From contig CAKPBC010000005.1 of the NCBI GenBank assembly GCA_934140155.1, positions 1 to 64,000 on the forward strand: 64,000 bases of DNA, read 5' to 3'. Position numbers and translations under genes: made by a program. This DNA is from an uncultured Bacilli bacterium (GTDB lineage Bacteria > Bacillota_I > Bacilli_A > RFN20 > CAG-826). Positions 43,097 through 52,174 of this stretch are shown piece by piece; the stretch's first letter is position 1; the number at the start of each line of letters is the position of its first letter. Below the pieces are notes generated by a model. It was not told where the DNA came from. It worked only from the letters and a program-made list of their open reading frames with translations, and searched no databases.

Positions 43097-45844
43097 TTAC
43101 TTAAATATCTCTTCGCCAGTTAATCCACCTGCTAAATAGGTAACGGATAAAGATCCTGGAAAACTTACTCCATCGATAGTCATTTGATTACCTTCGCCAT
43201 CAACAAAATAAGCAACATTGCTATCATCAAATTTTACAAACGTAAGTGTCTTATTTAAATAAGCCTCATTTGAACTACTAGATAATACTACTGTTCCATC
43301 ACTAGAAATAACAACACGAACAAAGTCTAAAGGATTCTTATTTTGATCATATGAATCTGTCGAAGTCCAAGTACCAACTAAGCTAGATAAGTCATCTTTT
43401 GCTACATCTTCTACCTCTACAAATTCTCCAGAATCACTACCAATTATTCCCGCAGTTTCATAATAAACAACAATACTTCTACCATAATCAAGAATCTTAA
43501 TATTACCATAAACGTCATTGCTAAATACATAACATTTATCCCCATCTAATTCACTTACTTCAACAAAATTAAATACTTGACTTTGTAAGCATGCATCTTT
43601 TTTATCTTCACTATTAATTGTTAAATTAGTTGCGGTAATTTTAATTGTTACGGTATATATATCTTCATAATTATCACCAAATGTAGTTTCTTCATTTTTC
43701 CAAGTAGCAATTAAAGATGTTGGAATTTCATCACTAGTTGTTGTGCCTTTACGAGTAAATTCTGTTCCGCTAATAGAAGAATCTTCGCTAATTACACTAA
43801 TTTTATTAGTTGGATTTAATGTATCAAGTGATTTAATAAAGAAATTAATATTATTAATGCTAATTTTTATTCCGCTTGCGGAATCGTAACTTATTAAAGT
43901 TGTAATACTATTATTAATAGTTACTGATTGATTAGTAATTACTATTTCTAAAGATGCATTGCCATTAATTGAGCCTGTACTTAAAGAACCAACATATGTT
44001 CCAACAAAGAAATTAGGAATTTCTACTTTGATAATAGGATTAGGTAATTCAAATGTGGCACAAGTTCCTTCATTATAGGCTAAATCGTAATATAAATATA
44101 ATTCGCCACTTACTTCAACAAATAAACTACCATATGTTTCGTTCTTAAATTCATATTTATCATCACTTGTTTTACCAACATAATTAAATGTCACATTATG
44201 TAAGCCATCTAATTTAGAATCAGGGACATTTAGTTTTGCGGTATTATTACTTATAACAAGACTTGCATATAAATCATCACGGTCATCATCATTCATAGAA
44301 TAAAAATAATCCGTTTCATATTCGCCTTCAATTTCTTCTAATTCATTAACTTGTTTAGTTAATTCGTTAGAAATAATAGTTGAATCATTATTTTTAACTT
44401 CTAATGATTTACCCGCATCACCATAATGAGTATACTCAGCAAAGAATAATTCCATACCTTCCCATACAAATTCAGCATGAATATATTTGTCTTCATAATA
44501 TTTAATGGACTTAACAATTGCTTCTTTATCATTTAGTGTTACCTTAGAAGCGCTAATAACAAGAGTAATATCAGTAACTCCATTTGGTAATGTTCCTTTA
44601 ACAAGTGTTCCTTTATATGTTCCAAAATAAACTGCTTTAATTTTACTTAAATCTTCACGATTATTATCAATCGAACTTACATCAAATGGTTGAGAAGTTG
44701 AACCAATATTACTAATAGTAATTTTATGGCTAAAAGCTTGTCCGCTTCTTACTCCATTAACGACATAATAATCAAGCGATGTACCATTTAATTTAACTTC
44801 AATACTAGTTCCATAATTTAAAAATTCCAAATAAGTGTCATAATCATAAGCAAAAGACTCCGCTAAAAGGGAAGTGGCATTTTTATCTTTAGTAACATAG
44901 ATTTCATTTGTAACATCATAATCAAATAAATCCCAAGACATATCAAAATCTAAACGGAAATTGATTTCTTTTGATGAATCATCATTAAACAAAGTAACAT
45001 TTCTTGCTAAACCATTTTCTACGTTAAATGAATATATACCATCATTTTTAAAAACATAGCCATAATTATTGGTTTCATCATCTTGATATGAACTAAAGAA
45101 AACATCCTCACTACGATAATAAACTTTAGTAGTATCGTCTTGACCATTAATATGTGTTACATCAGTAATAGTGTAATTTTTATAAATATCTTCTACTGCT
45201 TGGGCTAAAGTATCAGCATTTTCATTTTCAGCATACTTAATATCAAATTCTTTTGTAGCAGTAACTAAATCAAATGTAAATGTAATATTACCACCTAATT
45301 TTTCGTCAACTTCAATGATAAGTTGTGGCTTTGGACTAGTTTCAATATACATAGATTTAACTTGATAATTCCAACCACTTACTATTTGTAAGATTTGTTG
45401 AAGATTTCCACTTAAATTATATCTAGTTAAGCCATATTTGCTAATTCCAAGACTTGTAATATTTTTAAAAGGATTTTCGTATTTGCTCCAAGAAGTTAAA
45501 TCGCTATCCACTAATTTATAAGCTAAATCATTGTTTTTGGTAATAAATTCTTTATAAATACCATCACTCTTTTTAACATATTTATCTAATAATATACCTT
45601 CATCACTAATATCTTTTAGTGCATAAGTATCATTATAAAAAGAAACATTTAATTGATGCTTAGTTCCAGTTTTTGTATATGAGCCATTCAATTCTAAATT
45701 GCCTTGCAATAATGATTTTAAATTATCATCAATATTCACAACTTGGCTATTAGAGTTATTTGATCCATTATTAGAATTGTTATTGGAATTACAGCCCGCT
45801 AGTAGGAAAGCACACAAAAGGGGGAAAATAATTTTTTTATTCAT
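43097..45844 (-). CDS. Large modular lipoprotein, function unknown
   Basis: 915 aa. The signal peptide has the lipobox LLAGC and is followed by an Asn/Ser linker. The rest is built of repeated modules of roughly 90-130 residues that begin near VGTW or FGTYKGTL. Each continues with a strand such as VTIKITATNLTI, has an F.FVEV or FVKF segment and ends in a SxxVYYE-type strand. I see at least four clear copies in the second half. The pattern resembles small lipocalin-like barrels. I do not recognise a family name. Confidence 0.65.
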   Translation of the reverse strand: MNKKIIFPLLCAFLLAGCNSNNNSNNGSNNSNSQVVNIDDNLKSLLQGNLELNGSYTKTGTKHQLNVSFYNDTYALKDISDEGILLDKYVKKSDGIYKEFITKNNDLAYKLVDSDLTSWSKYENPFKNITSLGISKYGLTRYNLSGNLQQILQIVSGWNYQVKSMYIETSPKPQLIIEVDEKLGGNITFTFDLVTATKEFDIKYAENENADTLAQAVEDIYKNYTITDVTHINGQDDTTKVYYRSEDVFFSSYQDDETNNYGYVFKNDGIYSFNVENGLARNVTLFNDDSSKEINFRLDFDMSWDLFDYDVTNEIYVTKDKNATSLLAESFAYDYDTYLEFLNYGTSIEVKLNGTSLDYYVVNGVRSGQAFSHKITISNIGSTSQPFDVSSIDNNREDLSKIKAVYFGTYKGTLVKGTLPNGVTDITLVISASKVTLNDKEAIVKSIKYYEDKYIHAEFVWEGMELFFAEYTHYGDAGKSLEVKNNDSTIISNELTKQVNELEEIEGEYETDYFYSMNDDDRDDLYASLVISNNTAKLNVPDSKLDGLHNVTFNYVGKTSDDKYEFKNETYGSLFVEVSGELYLYYDLAYNEGTCATFELPNPIIKVEIPNFFVGTYVGSLSTGSINGNASLEIVITNQSVTINNSITTLISYDSASGIKISINNINFFIKSLDTLNPTNKISVISEDSSISGTEFTRKGTTTSDEIPTSLIATWKNEETTFGDNYEDIYTVTIKITATNLTINSEDKKDACLQSQVFNFVEVSELDGDKCYVFSNDVYGNIKILDYGRSIVVYYETAGIIGSDSGEFVEVEDVAKDDLSSLVGTWTSTDSYDQNKNPLDFVRVVISSDGTVVLSSSSNEAYLNKTLTFVKFDDSNVAYFVDGEGNQMTIDGVSFPGSLSVTYLAGGLTGEEIFK

Positions 45845-45930
45845 AGCAGTTCTCCTATTACTAGTTAATGTTTTAACTAGTATAAATGTTTTTTGTTTTT
45901 ATAAAATAAAAACCTTACTTTTTCGTTTTT

Positions 45931-47073
45931 TTACCAAATTACTGGTTGGTTATTAGTGTCATAATGCCAATATCCATAAGTTGAAGTTCCAGTTGGTTCT
46001 GTTTCTGAATATAAGAAGAAACGATTATTAACATTACTTAAACCATGACTCCAATCAGCATTCCAATTAGAAGTAGGATCTGTGTTTCCTTCAAAATATA
46101 TTTTTAAATTTTCATGGTGATCACCAAAAACGCTCATTCCTAAAATAACATTTTTAGGCAATATTATTTGATCTAACGCATTAGTGGATAAGAAAGCATA
46201 GTCACCAATACTTGTTAATGATTGAGGCACAGAAATAGATGTTAGGCTAGCACCAGCAAAACAATATGATGCAATGTTTTTAACACCTTCAGGTATAGTG
46301 ATAGTTTTTAAACTTGGTGATTGAAAAAGCAAATAGTTTCCTAGTTGAAAGTATCCAACACTCGTAATTCTTATTCTTTTTCCTAATAAAGTTGTATCTG
46401 TATCTTCCACTTCTAAATAATATTCTGGAATATTTGCTTCTTCTAAAGCAGAATTTGCTAAGCCAATTGCCACATTATTATCATCAATTTTATAATATGA
46501 GTAATCACTACTATTTTGATATTCTTCCGCTAAAGCAGCAACATTAATAGTTTTATTAACAGTTGTATCACTACCTTCTACTTTTAAAGTAATGCTAATA
46601 GGAGTAAACCAATATTGTTCAGGAATATCTTTTAATGTATAAGTGACAAAATAATTATAATCGTCGCTTTCAAATACTTCTTTAGTGCTTTTATTTTCTC
46701 CATTAACAGTAATTGTTTTATAAGCACAACTTACATAAGTGTCTCTTTGAGGCATAATAACCTTTCCATCAACGTTAATTTCTGCACGATCAAAATATGG
46801 TGCAATGTTTAAATTAGAAATACCAGCTACAACACGAAGAGATTTAACATTCTCCCCATTTTTAGTTGTAGTTGCGGAAACTTGTGCTTTTAAGACATTA
46901 GAAACTAAAACATCTTCCTTATCGCTAGAACGAACATTTAATTTCTTGGCATCTTGATTTTCTAAAGTTGTATTTTCTTCAAAATTATTTTCACTTACTT
47001 TTTGATTATTTGTAGCAAATGCTAATAATCCACTTAAACTAAATAGTGATAAAACTAATAATCCTTTTTTCAT
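45931..47073 (-). CDS. Secreted LRR_5-domain protein
   Basis: 380 aa from ATG 47073, preceded by GGGGTGA. A longer start at 47100 would overlap the small upstream gene. It has a cleavable signal peptide without a lipobox cysteine (LLVLSLFSLSGLLAFA). Residues about 30-215 are a beta-rich domain. Residues about 220-330 hold LRR_5 repeats (LKTITIPEGVKNIASYCFAG and similar), and the C-terminal tail is Trp- and Tyr-rich. It is coupled to the 47-codon gene, with one base separating them. Confidence 0.75.
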   Translation of the reverse strand: MKKGLLVLSLFSLSGLLAFATNNQKVSENNFEENTTLENQDAKKLNVRSSDKEDVLVSNVLKAQVSATTTKNGENVKSLRVVAGISNLNIAPYFDRAEINVDGKVIMPQRDTYVSCAYKTITVNGENKSTKEVFESDDYNYFVTYTLKDIPEQYWFTPISITLKVEGSDTTVNKTINVAALAEEYQNSSDYSYYKIDDNNVAIGLANSALEEANIPEYYLEVEDTDTTLLGKRIRITSVGYFQLGNYLLFQSPSLKTITIPEGVKNIASYCFAGASLTSISVPQSLTSIGDYAFLSTNALDQIILPKNVILGMSVFGDHHENLKIYFEGNTDPTSNWNADWSHGLSNVNNRFFLYSETEPTGTSTYGYWHYDTNNQPVIW

Positions 47074-47074
47074 T

Positions 47075-47218
47075 TTATTCACCCCAAACCTCTCCATCAT
47101 AATTTTTGTCTGACCAATCTAGATTGTCTTGAGCATTTAAATTACTTGTTAATATTACATCTTCATACTCAACATTAGTAATCTCTATAATTGGCAATTC
47201 GTATAATCTCTTTTTCAT
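47075..47218 (-). CDS. Small 47-aa protein encoded just before the secreted LRR protein
   Basis: This ORF is too short for most gene callers. The product starts MKKRLYELPIIEITNVEYED and has an ILTSN segment in the middle. Its acidic, Trp-rich end includes DWSDKNYDGEVWGE. Short proteins with a basic start, a TSN/TS centre and an acidic Trp-rich tail are common in gut bacteria and have no known function. The stop is one base from the LRR-protein ATG, and the end of this ORF contains that gene's GGGGTGA ribosome binding site, so the two are likely coupled. Its own AAAGGAG (47254-47260) is unusually far upstream. Confidence 0.55.
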   Translation of the reverse strand: MKKRLYELPIIEITNVEYEDVILTSNLNAQDNLDWSDKNYDGEVWGE

Positions 47219-47375
47219 AATTTATTTGTTAGTATATCCAATCAAATATACTTCTCCTTTCTAGATTTTTTTGCGTGTAGATTGGTATTCCATAGTAGGT
47301 ACACGCATATTAAAAAAATTCCCAATAAGATTTTATTGGAGTGTTTATTTTACACATTTAAAAAAACTTTTTCAA
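47219..47375 (-). promoter_or_regulatory. Promoter and hairpin-rich leader of the small ORF/LRR operon
   Basis: On the minus strand, TTGAAA (47375-47370), a 17-base spacer and TAAAAT (47352-47347) form a good SigA promoter. The predicted start, near 47340, is immediately followed by CCAATAA/TTATTGG (47339-47322) and seven T, the form of a terminator. Next come a GCGTGTA/TACACGC hairpin (47306-47273) and a GTATAT/ATATAC hairpin (47251-47232) between the ribosome binding site and the ATG. The loop CCAATC can alternatively pair with GATTGG downstream, so the leader may switch structures. Confidence 0.45.
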
Positions 47376-47420
47376 GTAAAAAGATTACTTAAATAGTTTA
47401 AGCTATTATTTAAGCATATT

Positions 47421-47453
47421 AAAAAAAGCGTAGAAAACTAAATTTCCACGCTT
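47421..47453 (-). terminator. Terminator of pnp
   Basis: On the minus strand, AAGCGT and ACGCTT form the stem base with further A/T pairs inside, followed by seven T. Confidence 0.7.
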
Positions 47454-47463
47454 AATAAGGCTT

Positions 47464-49632
47464 TTATTCAGCTTTTTCTTCTTTGACTTCTTCTACTTTA
47501 GCTTCTTTTTTTTCAGGCTTAGGTTCAAATTCTTTATGAGATAAGTTAATACGACCTTTCTCATCAATATCTGTAACGATAACTTTGAGTTTTTGACCTA
47601 ATTTAACAACATCTTTTGGATGTTCAATACGACGATGAGCTAATTTAGAAACATGACATAAGCCATCAACATCACCAAATAGATTTACAAAGCAACCATA
47701 AGATTCAATACGAACTACTTTACCTTCATAGATTTCGCCAACTTTAGCTTCACGGACGATATCTTCAATCATCTTAACAGCTTTGTTAATAGCGTCTCTA
47801 TTCATATGATAAATAACAACATGTCCGTCATCTTCAATATCAATCTTAACATTATCACATTTAGCAATAATATCATTAATGACTTTACCGCCTTGTCCAA
47901 TAACATCACGAATCTTATCAACATCAATCTTCATTTGAGCAAGTTTTGGTGCATATTTACCGACATCTTTACGAGGTTCACTAATTGCGCCTTTAATTAC
48001 TTTCATAATTTGTGCACGAGCGCCATGGGCTTGCGCTAAAGCTTCACGTAATACTTCTTTAGTAATACCTTTAATCTTGATATCCATTTGTAAAGCTGTA
48101 ATACCATCATCAGTACCTGCAACTTTAAAGTCCATATCGCCATAGTGATCTTCCATACCTTGAATATCAGTTAAGATTGTGTATGGGTGATTACCATCAA
48201 GTGGTCCACTAGAAATTAATCCCATCGCAATACCTGCAACTGGAGCCTTAATTGGGACACCAGCAGCCATTAAAGCCATTGTAGAAGCACAAATAGATGC
48301 TTGAGAAGATGAACCATTAGATTCAACAACTTCTGCTACACAACGAATAGTATAAGGGAATTCTTCTTCACTAGGAATAACATAAGATAACGCTCTTTCA
48401 CCTAAAGCACCATGACCGATTTCACGACGTCCTGGTGTACCCATTCTTCCAACTTCACCAACTGAATAAGGTGGGAAGTTATAGTGGTGCATCCAACGTT
48501 TAGAATCTTCATCGGTTAAGTTATCAATAATTTGTTCATCAGTTTTTGGACCTAAAGTACAAACAGAAATAACTTGAGTTTGTCCACGAGTAAACATAGC
48601 AGAACCATGTACTCTTGGTAATAAATCGATTTGAGCATCAAGAGGACGAATTTCATCAATCTTACGTCCATCTGGTCTAACTTTTTCTTCTGTAATTAAA
48701 CGACGTACTTCTTCAGAAACGATTGTTTCAAGAACATCGTGTACTTGCATAATAGTTTTAGCTTTTTCTTTTTCGTTATCGTATTTCTTAGCTTCGTATT
48801 TATCAAGTACTTCTTTATCAATTGCATCAATTGCAGCATATCTTTCAAGTTTATCAACAATTGAAACTGATTTTTTCAAACGAGCTTCAGCTTGATCACG
48901 GACATCTTTTTCAATTGCTTCATCAACATGATATAAGTCAACTGAACGTTTTGGTTTTCCAATTTCTTTAATAATTTCTTTTTGGAAAGCACATAATTTT
49001 TTAATTGCTTCATGACCGAACATGATAGCGTCAAGCATATCTTCTTCACTAACTTCTGCAGCACCAGCTTCAACCATGTTGATTGCTTCACTAGTACCAG
49101 CGACAGCTAGATTAATATCACTTTTTTCTTTTTCTTCTACTGATGGGTTGATAATAAATTTACCATCTACTCTACCGACATAAACGCCAGCGATTGGTCC
49201 ATCAAATGGAATATCAGAAATAGATAAAGCAAGAGAAGCACCAAACATTGCTGTCATTTCTGGAGTTGAATCTAAATCAACAGACATAACAGTATTAACT
49301 ACTTGGACTTCATTTCTAAATCCTTCTGAGAACATTGGGCGAATTGGTCTATCAATTAAACGCGCTGTTAAAGTTGCGTGTTCACCAGGACGACCTTCAC
49401 GTCTTAAGAAACTTCCTGGAATTTTACCGACTGCATATTGCTTTTCTTCATAACCAACAGTTAATGGGAAGAAATCGGTATCTTTGGCTTCATCTGAAGC
49501 ACATGCTGTGGATAAAACTACGGTATCATTCAAGCGAACTAATACAGCACCATCAGCTTGTTTGGCTATTTCGCCTGCTTCAACGATCAGTTTTTTACCT
49601 TCGAAATCTAATTCGAAAACCTTTTTTGACAT
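47464..49632 (-). CDS. pnp: Polyribonucleotide nucleotidyltransferase (PNPase)
   Basis: 722 aa, full length. It has two RNase PH-like domains (about 10-215 and 310-540; phosphate-binding region GSSSQASICAS), a KH domain (DVIGQGGKVINDII, about 560-620) and an S1 domain (GEIYEGKVVRIESYGCFVNL, about 625-695). The C-terminal tail is Lys/Glu-rich. PNPase degrades RNA 3' to 5' with phosphate as part of the degradosome. The ATG follows AAGGAG. It is monocistronic here; rpsO, a frequent neighbour, is not adjacent. Confidence 0.96.
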   Translation of the reverse strand: MSKKVFELDFEGKKLIVEAGEIAKQADGAVLVRLNDTVVLSTACASDEAKDTDFFPLTVGYEEKQYAVGKIPGSFLRREGRPGEHATLTARLIDRPIRPMFSEGFRNEVQVVNTVMSVDLDSTPEMTAMFGASLALSISDIPFDGPIAGVYVGRVDGKFIINPSVEEKEKSDINLAVAGTSEAINMVEAGAAEVSEEDMLDAIMFGHEAIKKLCAFQKEIIKEIGKPKRSVDLYHVDEAIEKDVRDQAEARLKKSVSIVDKLERYAAIDAIDKEVLDKYEAKKYDNEKEKAKTIMQVHDVLETIVSEEVRRLITEEKVRPDGRKIDEIRPLDAQIDLLPRVHGSAMFTRGQTQVISVCTLGPKTDEQIIDNLTDEDSKRWMHHYNFPPYSVGEVGRMGTPGRREIGHGALGERALSYVIPSEEEFPYTIRCVAEVVESNGSSSQASICASTMALMAAGVPIKAPVAGIAMGLISSGPLDGNHPYTILTDIQGMEDHYGDMDFKVAGTDDGITALQMDIKIKGITKEVLREALAQAHGARAQIMKVIKGAISEPRKDVGKYAPKLAQMKIDVDKIRDVIGQGGKVINDIIAKCDNVKIDIEDDGHVVIYHMNRDAINKAVKMIEDIVREAKVGEIYEGKVVRIESYGCFVNLFGDVDGLCHVSKLAHRRIEHPKDVVKLGQKLKVIVTDIDEKGRINLSHKEFEPKPEKKEAKVEEVKEEKAE

Positions 49633-49733
49633 TTTTACATCTCCTTAATTTTTTTAACTGAATTATTATAACATAGATATTTAATCTTTATCACATAAAT
49701 TTTATTTTTTAAGCACGTTTTAAAAAAAAACTA

Positions 49734-50200
49734 TTATGATATCGCTACCATAATTAAGGATTTGTTATTTTTCCTTATTGTAAACACAAATTCATCATTT
49801 TCGGCAATATCTTGTAATTGTACGAATTGTTGATATAAATAATGTTCATTTTCTTTTAGTAATTTACGTAATTTCAATTTTTTAAAAATTCTTTTTAACA
49901 TCTTCTAATAATTTACAAATAGGCAAATATTGATGGTAAATTCTTTATCTTTTCTAACATTTAATATAATCATTTCATAACTATAACTTGTTTATGATAT
50001 TTTTGACTACTTCATAACAAAGTCAAGATTAGATGGTGTTATCATTATAATTATAACCAACATAATTAAATTGCATTTGTACTACCTCAATTTGTAGATA
50101 TTCTTTTAATATTTTTTCTAATACTTATGTCTTATCGTGGAGAAAAACATCAAAATTATTAATTTTCATTTTTTATTAAGTTCTAAATCAATTTCATAAG
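49734..50200 (-). pseudogene. Remains of a decayed gene, product not identifiable
   Basis: The minus strand carries several short coding-like pieces in different frames, broken by stops. These are KCHAYEIDLELNKK near the right end, then MQFNYVGYNYNDNTI, then NLDFVMK after a frame change, then MIILNVRKDKEFTINICLF. Finally there is an intact 55-codon ORF (49734-49901) starting MLKRIFKKLKLRKLLKENEH. Codon use in the pieces looks native, which suggests one gene eroded by frameshifts. The last piece could still be translated, but it has only a weak ribosome binding site. Confidence 0.4.
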
Positions 50201-50211
50201 CATGGCATTTT

Positions 50212-51102
50212 TTATATTTTAAAAAATTCTATCATTTTATTAATAGCAATTTTTGATTCTTTTAATTCCGGTAACATTGCCACATAAGCGTGTGGTAAAG
50301 ACTTTTCACCCACTAAATCTAAAAATTCGTATTTTATTTGACGCTTATCAAAAAATTTAACAAGATTTCTACTATAGTGGCGCAAAAAATCGCCTTTACC
50401 AGTTACTAAGAATGGTTTAGATATACTTCTAACAAGTTCTTCATTTTCTGGATTAATATATGGATAAAAACTAGATTTTTTATATTTATTCCCATAAATA
50501 AATTTTGGTAAAAACATACCAATTTGATCGAATTTTGTTGTATAAAACATACCACTAATTAATCCAATTGCTTGAATAGAAGGAATAATTTCTTTTACAT
50601 TAAAAGACTTTCTAATTTTTTCATTATTTTTAAAAGCCGATAAGTAATATGCTAAATAAGCACCGGCACTATCACCAACAAGGAAAAGATTATTACTATC
50701 TCCATTATAGTTAATTGCTACTTCATTAATGTTATTAATTGCTTCTACTAAGTCATTAAAAACGTCAAAAATATAGCAATCAGGAATAAGGGGATATTCT
50801 ACGCAAAATACTACAAATCCTTTTAAAGCCAAATCTGCGCAAAATAGTTTATTAACTTCTTTTTTGCCTAATAAAAATCCCCCACCATGAATATTAATAA
50901 TCACTGGTAGTTTTTCCTTGTTTTCTTCAGGATAATAAATATCCATTTTATGAATGCTTTTACTATCTTTTATATAAGAAACATTAGATATGCATTCTAT
51001 TTTATCCGAAGGGAAAGCATGTTCTAATTCTCTTTTAGCTAGCCATTTTTCTAACATTTTTTCTTGTTTTTTTACTTGTGTTTTTAAAAGTTTTTTTAGC
51101 AT
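50212..51102 (-). CDS. Alpha/beta-hydrolase of the hormone-sensitive-lipase type
   Basis: 296 aa, cytoplasmic. It has oxyanion motif NIHGGGFLLG (about 68-77) and nucleophile elbow VGDSAGAYLA (about 142-151). A charged, helical N terminus (LLKTQVKKQEKMLEKWLAKR) replaces a signal peptide. It probably hydrolyses short-chain esters. It is divergent from mreB. Confidence 0.8.
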   Translation of the reverse strand: MLKKLLKTQVKKQEKMLEKWLAKRELEHAFPSDKIECISNVSYIKDSKSIHKMDIYYPEENKEKLPVIINIHGGGFLLGKKEVNKLFCADLALKGFVVFCVEYPLIPDCYIFDVFNDLVEAINNINEVAINYNGDSNNLFLVGDSAGAYLAYYLSAFKNNEKIRKSFNVKEIIPSIQAIGLISGMFYTTKFDQIGMFLPKFIYGNKYKKSSFYPYINPENEELVRSISKPFLVTGKGDFLRHYSRNLVKFFDKRQIKYEFLDLVGEKSLPHAYVAMLPELKESKIAINKMIEFFKI

Positions 51103-51191
51103 ATTATCACCAACTTTATTTTACAATATTTATATTACAATCTACAATTAAAAAAACAAATGTGATAAACTTAAATAACGAGGTGATTAGA

Positions 51192-52163
51192 ATGTTTAAT
51201 AAAAGCATCGCAATTGATTTAGGAACAAGTAATACTGTTGTTTATATTAAACCTAATGGTATCATTTTTAATGAGCCAACTTGTATTGCTGTTAATGAAG
51301 CAAATAATCATACTTACGCTGTCGGATATGAAGCTGCAAAGCTTATTGGTCGTACCCCACAAGGTATTAAAATTATTAATCCTATTAAAAATGGTGCGAT
51401 TGCGGATTTAGATGCTACAGCACAATTTATATCCACTATCTTCCGTTTTACTAAACATGCTCGTCACTTAAAACGCGCTAATTTATTAATTACTGCACAT
51501 TCTAATTTAACACCTGTGGAAGTAAGTATTTTAAAACAACTAGGAAAAAAATTAGGTTGTAAAAAAATAACTATTGAAGATAAAGCTAAAATGGCTGCTA
51601 TCGGATCTGACGTTGATGTTAACTCTTCCAAAGGTTCAATGATTGTTGATATTGGTGGAGGCACTACTGATGTATGTGTCTTATCGGTTGGTAAAGTATC
51701 CGTAGCAAAATCCATTCCAAATGCTGGACAAATGATTGATGAAGCTATTGTTCGTTATATGCGTATCAATCACCATATTAAAATCGGAAATAAAAACGCT
51801 GAATATATCAAAATGAAAATTGGCTCCGTTGGAGATAATTACGAAAATCGTTTATTACAAGTTAGTGGTGTAAGTATTGAAACATCTTTACCACATAGTG
51901 TAATTATTAACACGCAATCCATAACTGAAGTAATTAAGCCTATCGTCCAAGTTATTGTCGATGTCGTTCGTGATACATTATTTATCACTCCACCCGAATT
52001 AGCGGGTGATATCGTCGAAAATGGTATTGCTTTAACTGGCGGTGTAGCCTTACTTAACGGATTAAGAGAAACATTAGAAAAAGAACTTAATGTCCCAGTT
52101 CGTATTACCGCTGACCCACTACTTTCAACAATTGAAGGTTGTAAAACCACTTTAAGAAGTTAA
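51192..52163 (+). CDS. mreB: Rod-shape actin homolog MreB/Mbl
   Basis: 323 aa from ATG 51192, which has GAGGTGAT upstream. An in-frame extension to 51078 overlaps the neighbouring promoter region and is rejected. The actin-fold motifs are present: phosphate 1 AIDLGTSNTVVYI (about 6-18), phosphate 2 VDIGGGTTDVCVLS (about 149-162) and the adenosine motif LTGGVALLNGL (about 279-289). It forms membrane filaments that guide cell-wall synthesis. It lacks mreC/mreD neighbours, so a paralogue such as Mbl is possible. Confidence 0.92.
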   Translation: MFNKSIAIDLGTSNTVVYIKPNGIIFNEPTCIAVNEANNHTYAVGYEAAKLIGRTPQGIKIINPIKNGAIADLDATAQFISTIFRFTKHARHLKRANLLITAHSNLTPVEVSILKQLGKKLGCKKITIEDKAKMAAIGSDVDVNSSKGSMIVDIGGGTTDVCVLSVGKVSVAKSIPNAGQMIDEAIVRYMRINHHIKIGNKNAEYIKMKIGSVGDNYENRLLQVSGVSIETSLPHSVIINTQSITEVIKPIVQVIVDVVRDTLFITPPELAGDIVENGIALTGGVALLNGLRETLEKELNVPVRITADPLLSTIEGCKTTLRS

Positions 52164-52174
52164 TTGAATTACTT

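Noticed and set aside
47806..48039. 77-codon plus-strand ORF inside pnp
   Set aside because: The minus strand holds an unbroken, well-conserved PNPase. The opposite frame is rich in Asn/Ile and resembles nothing.
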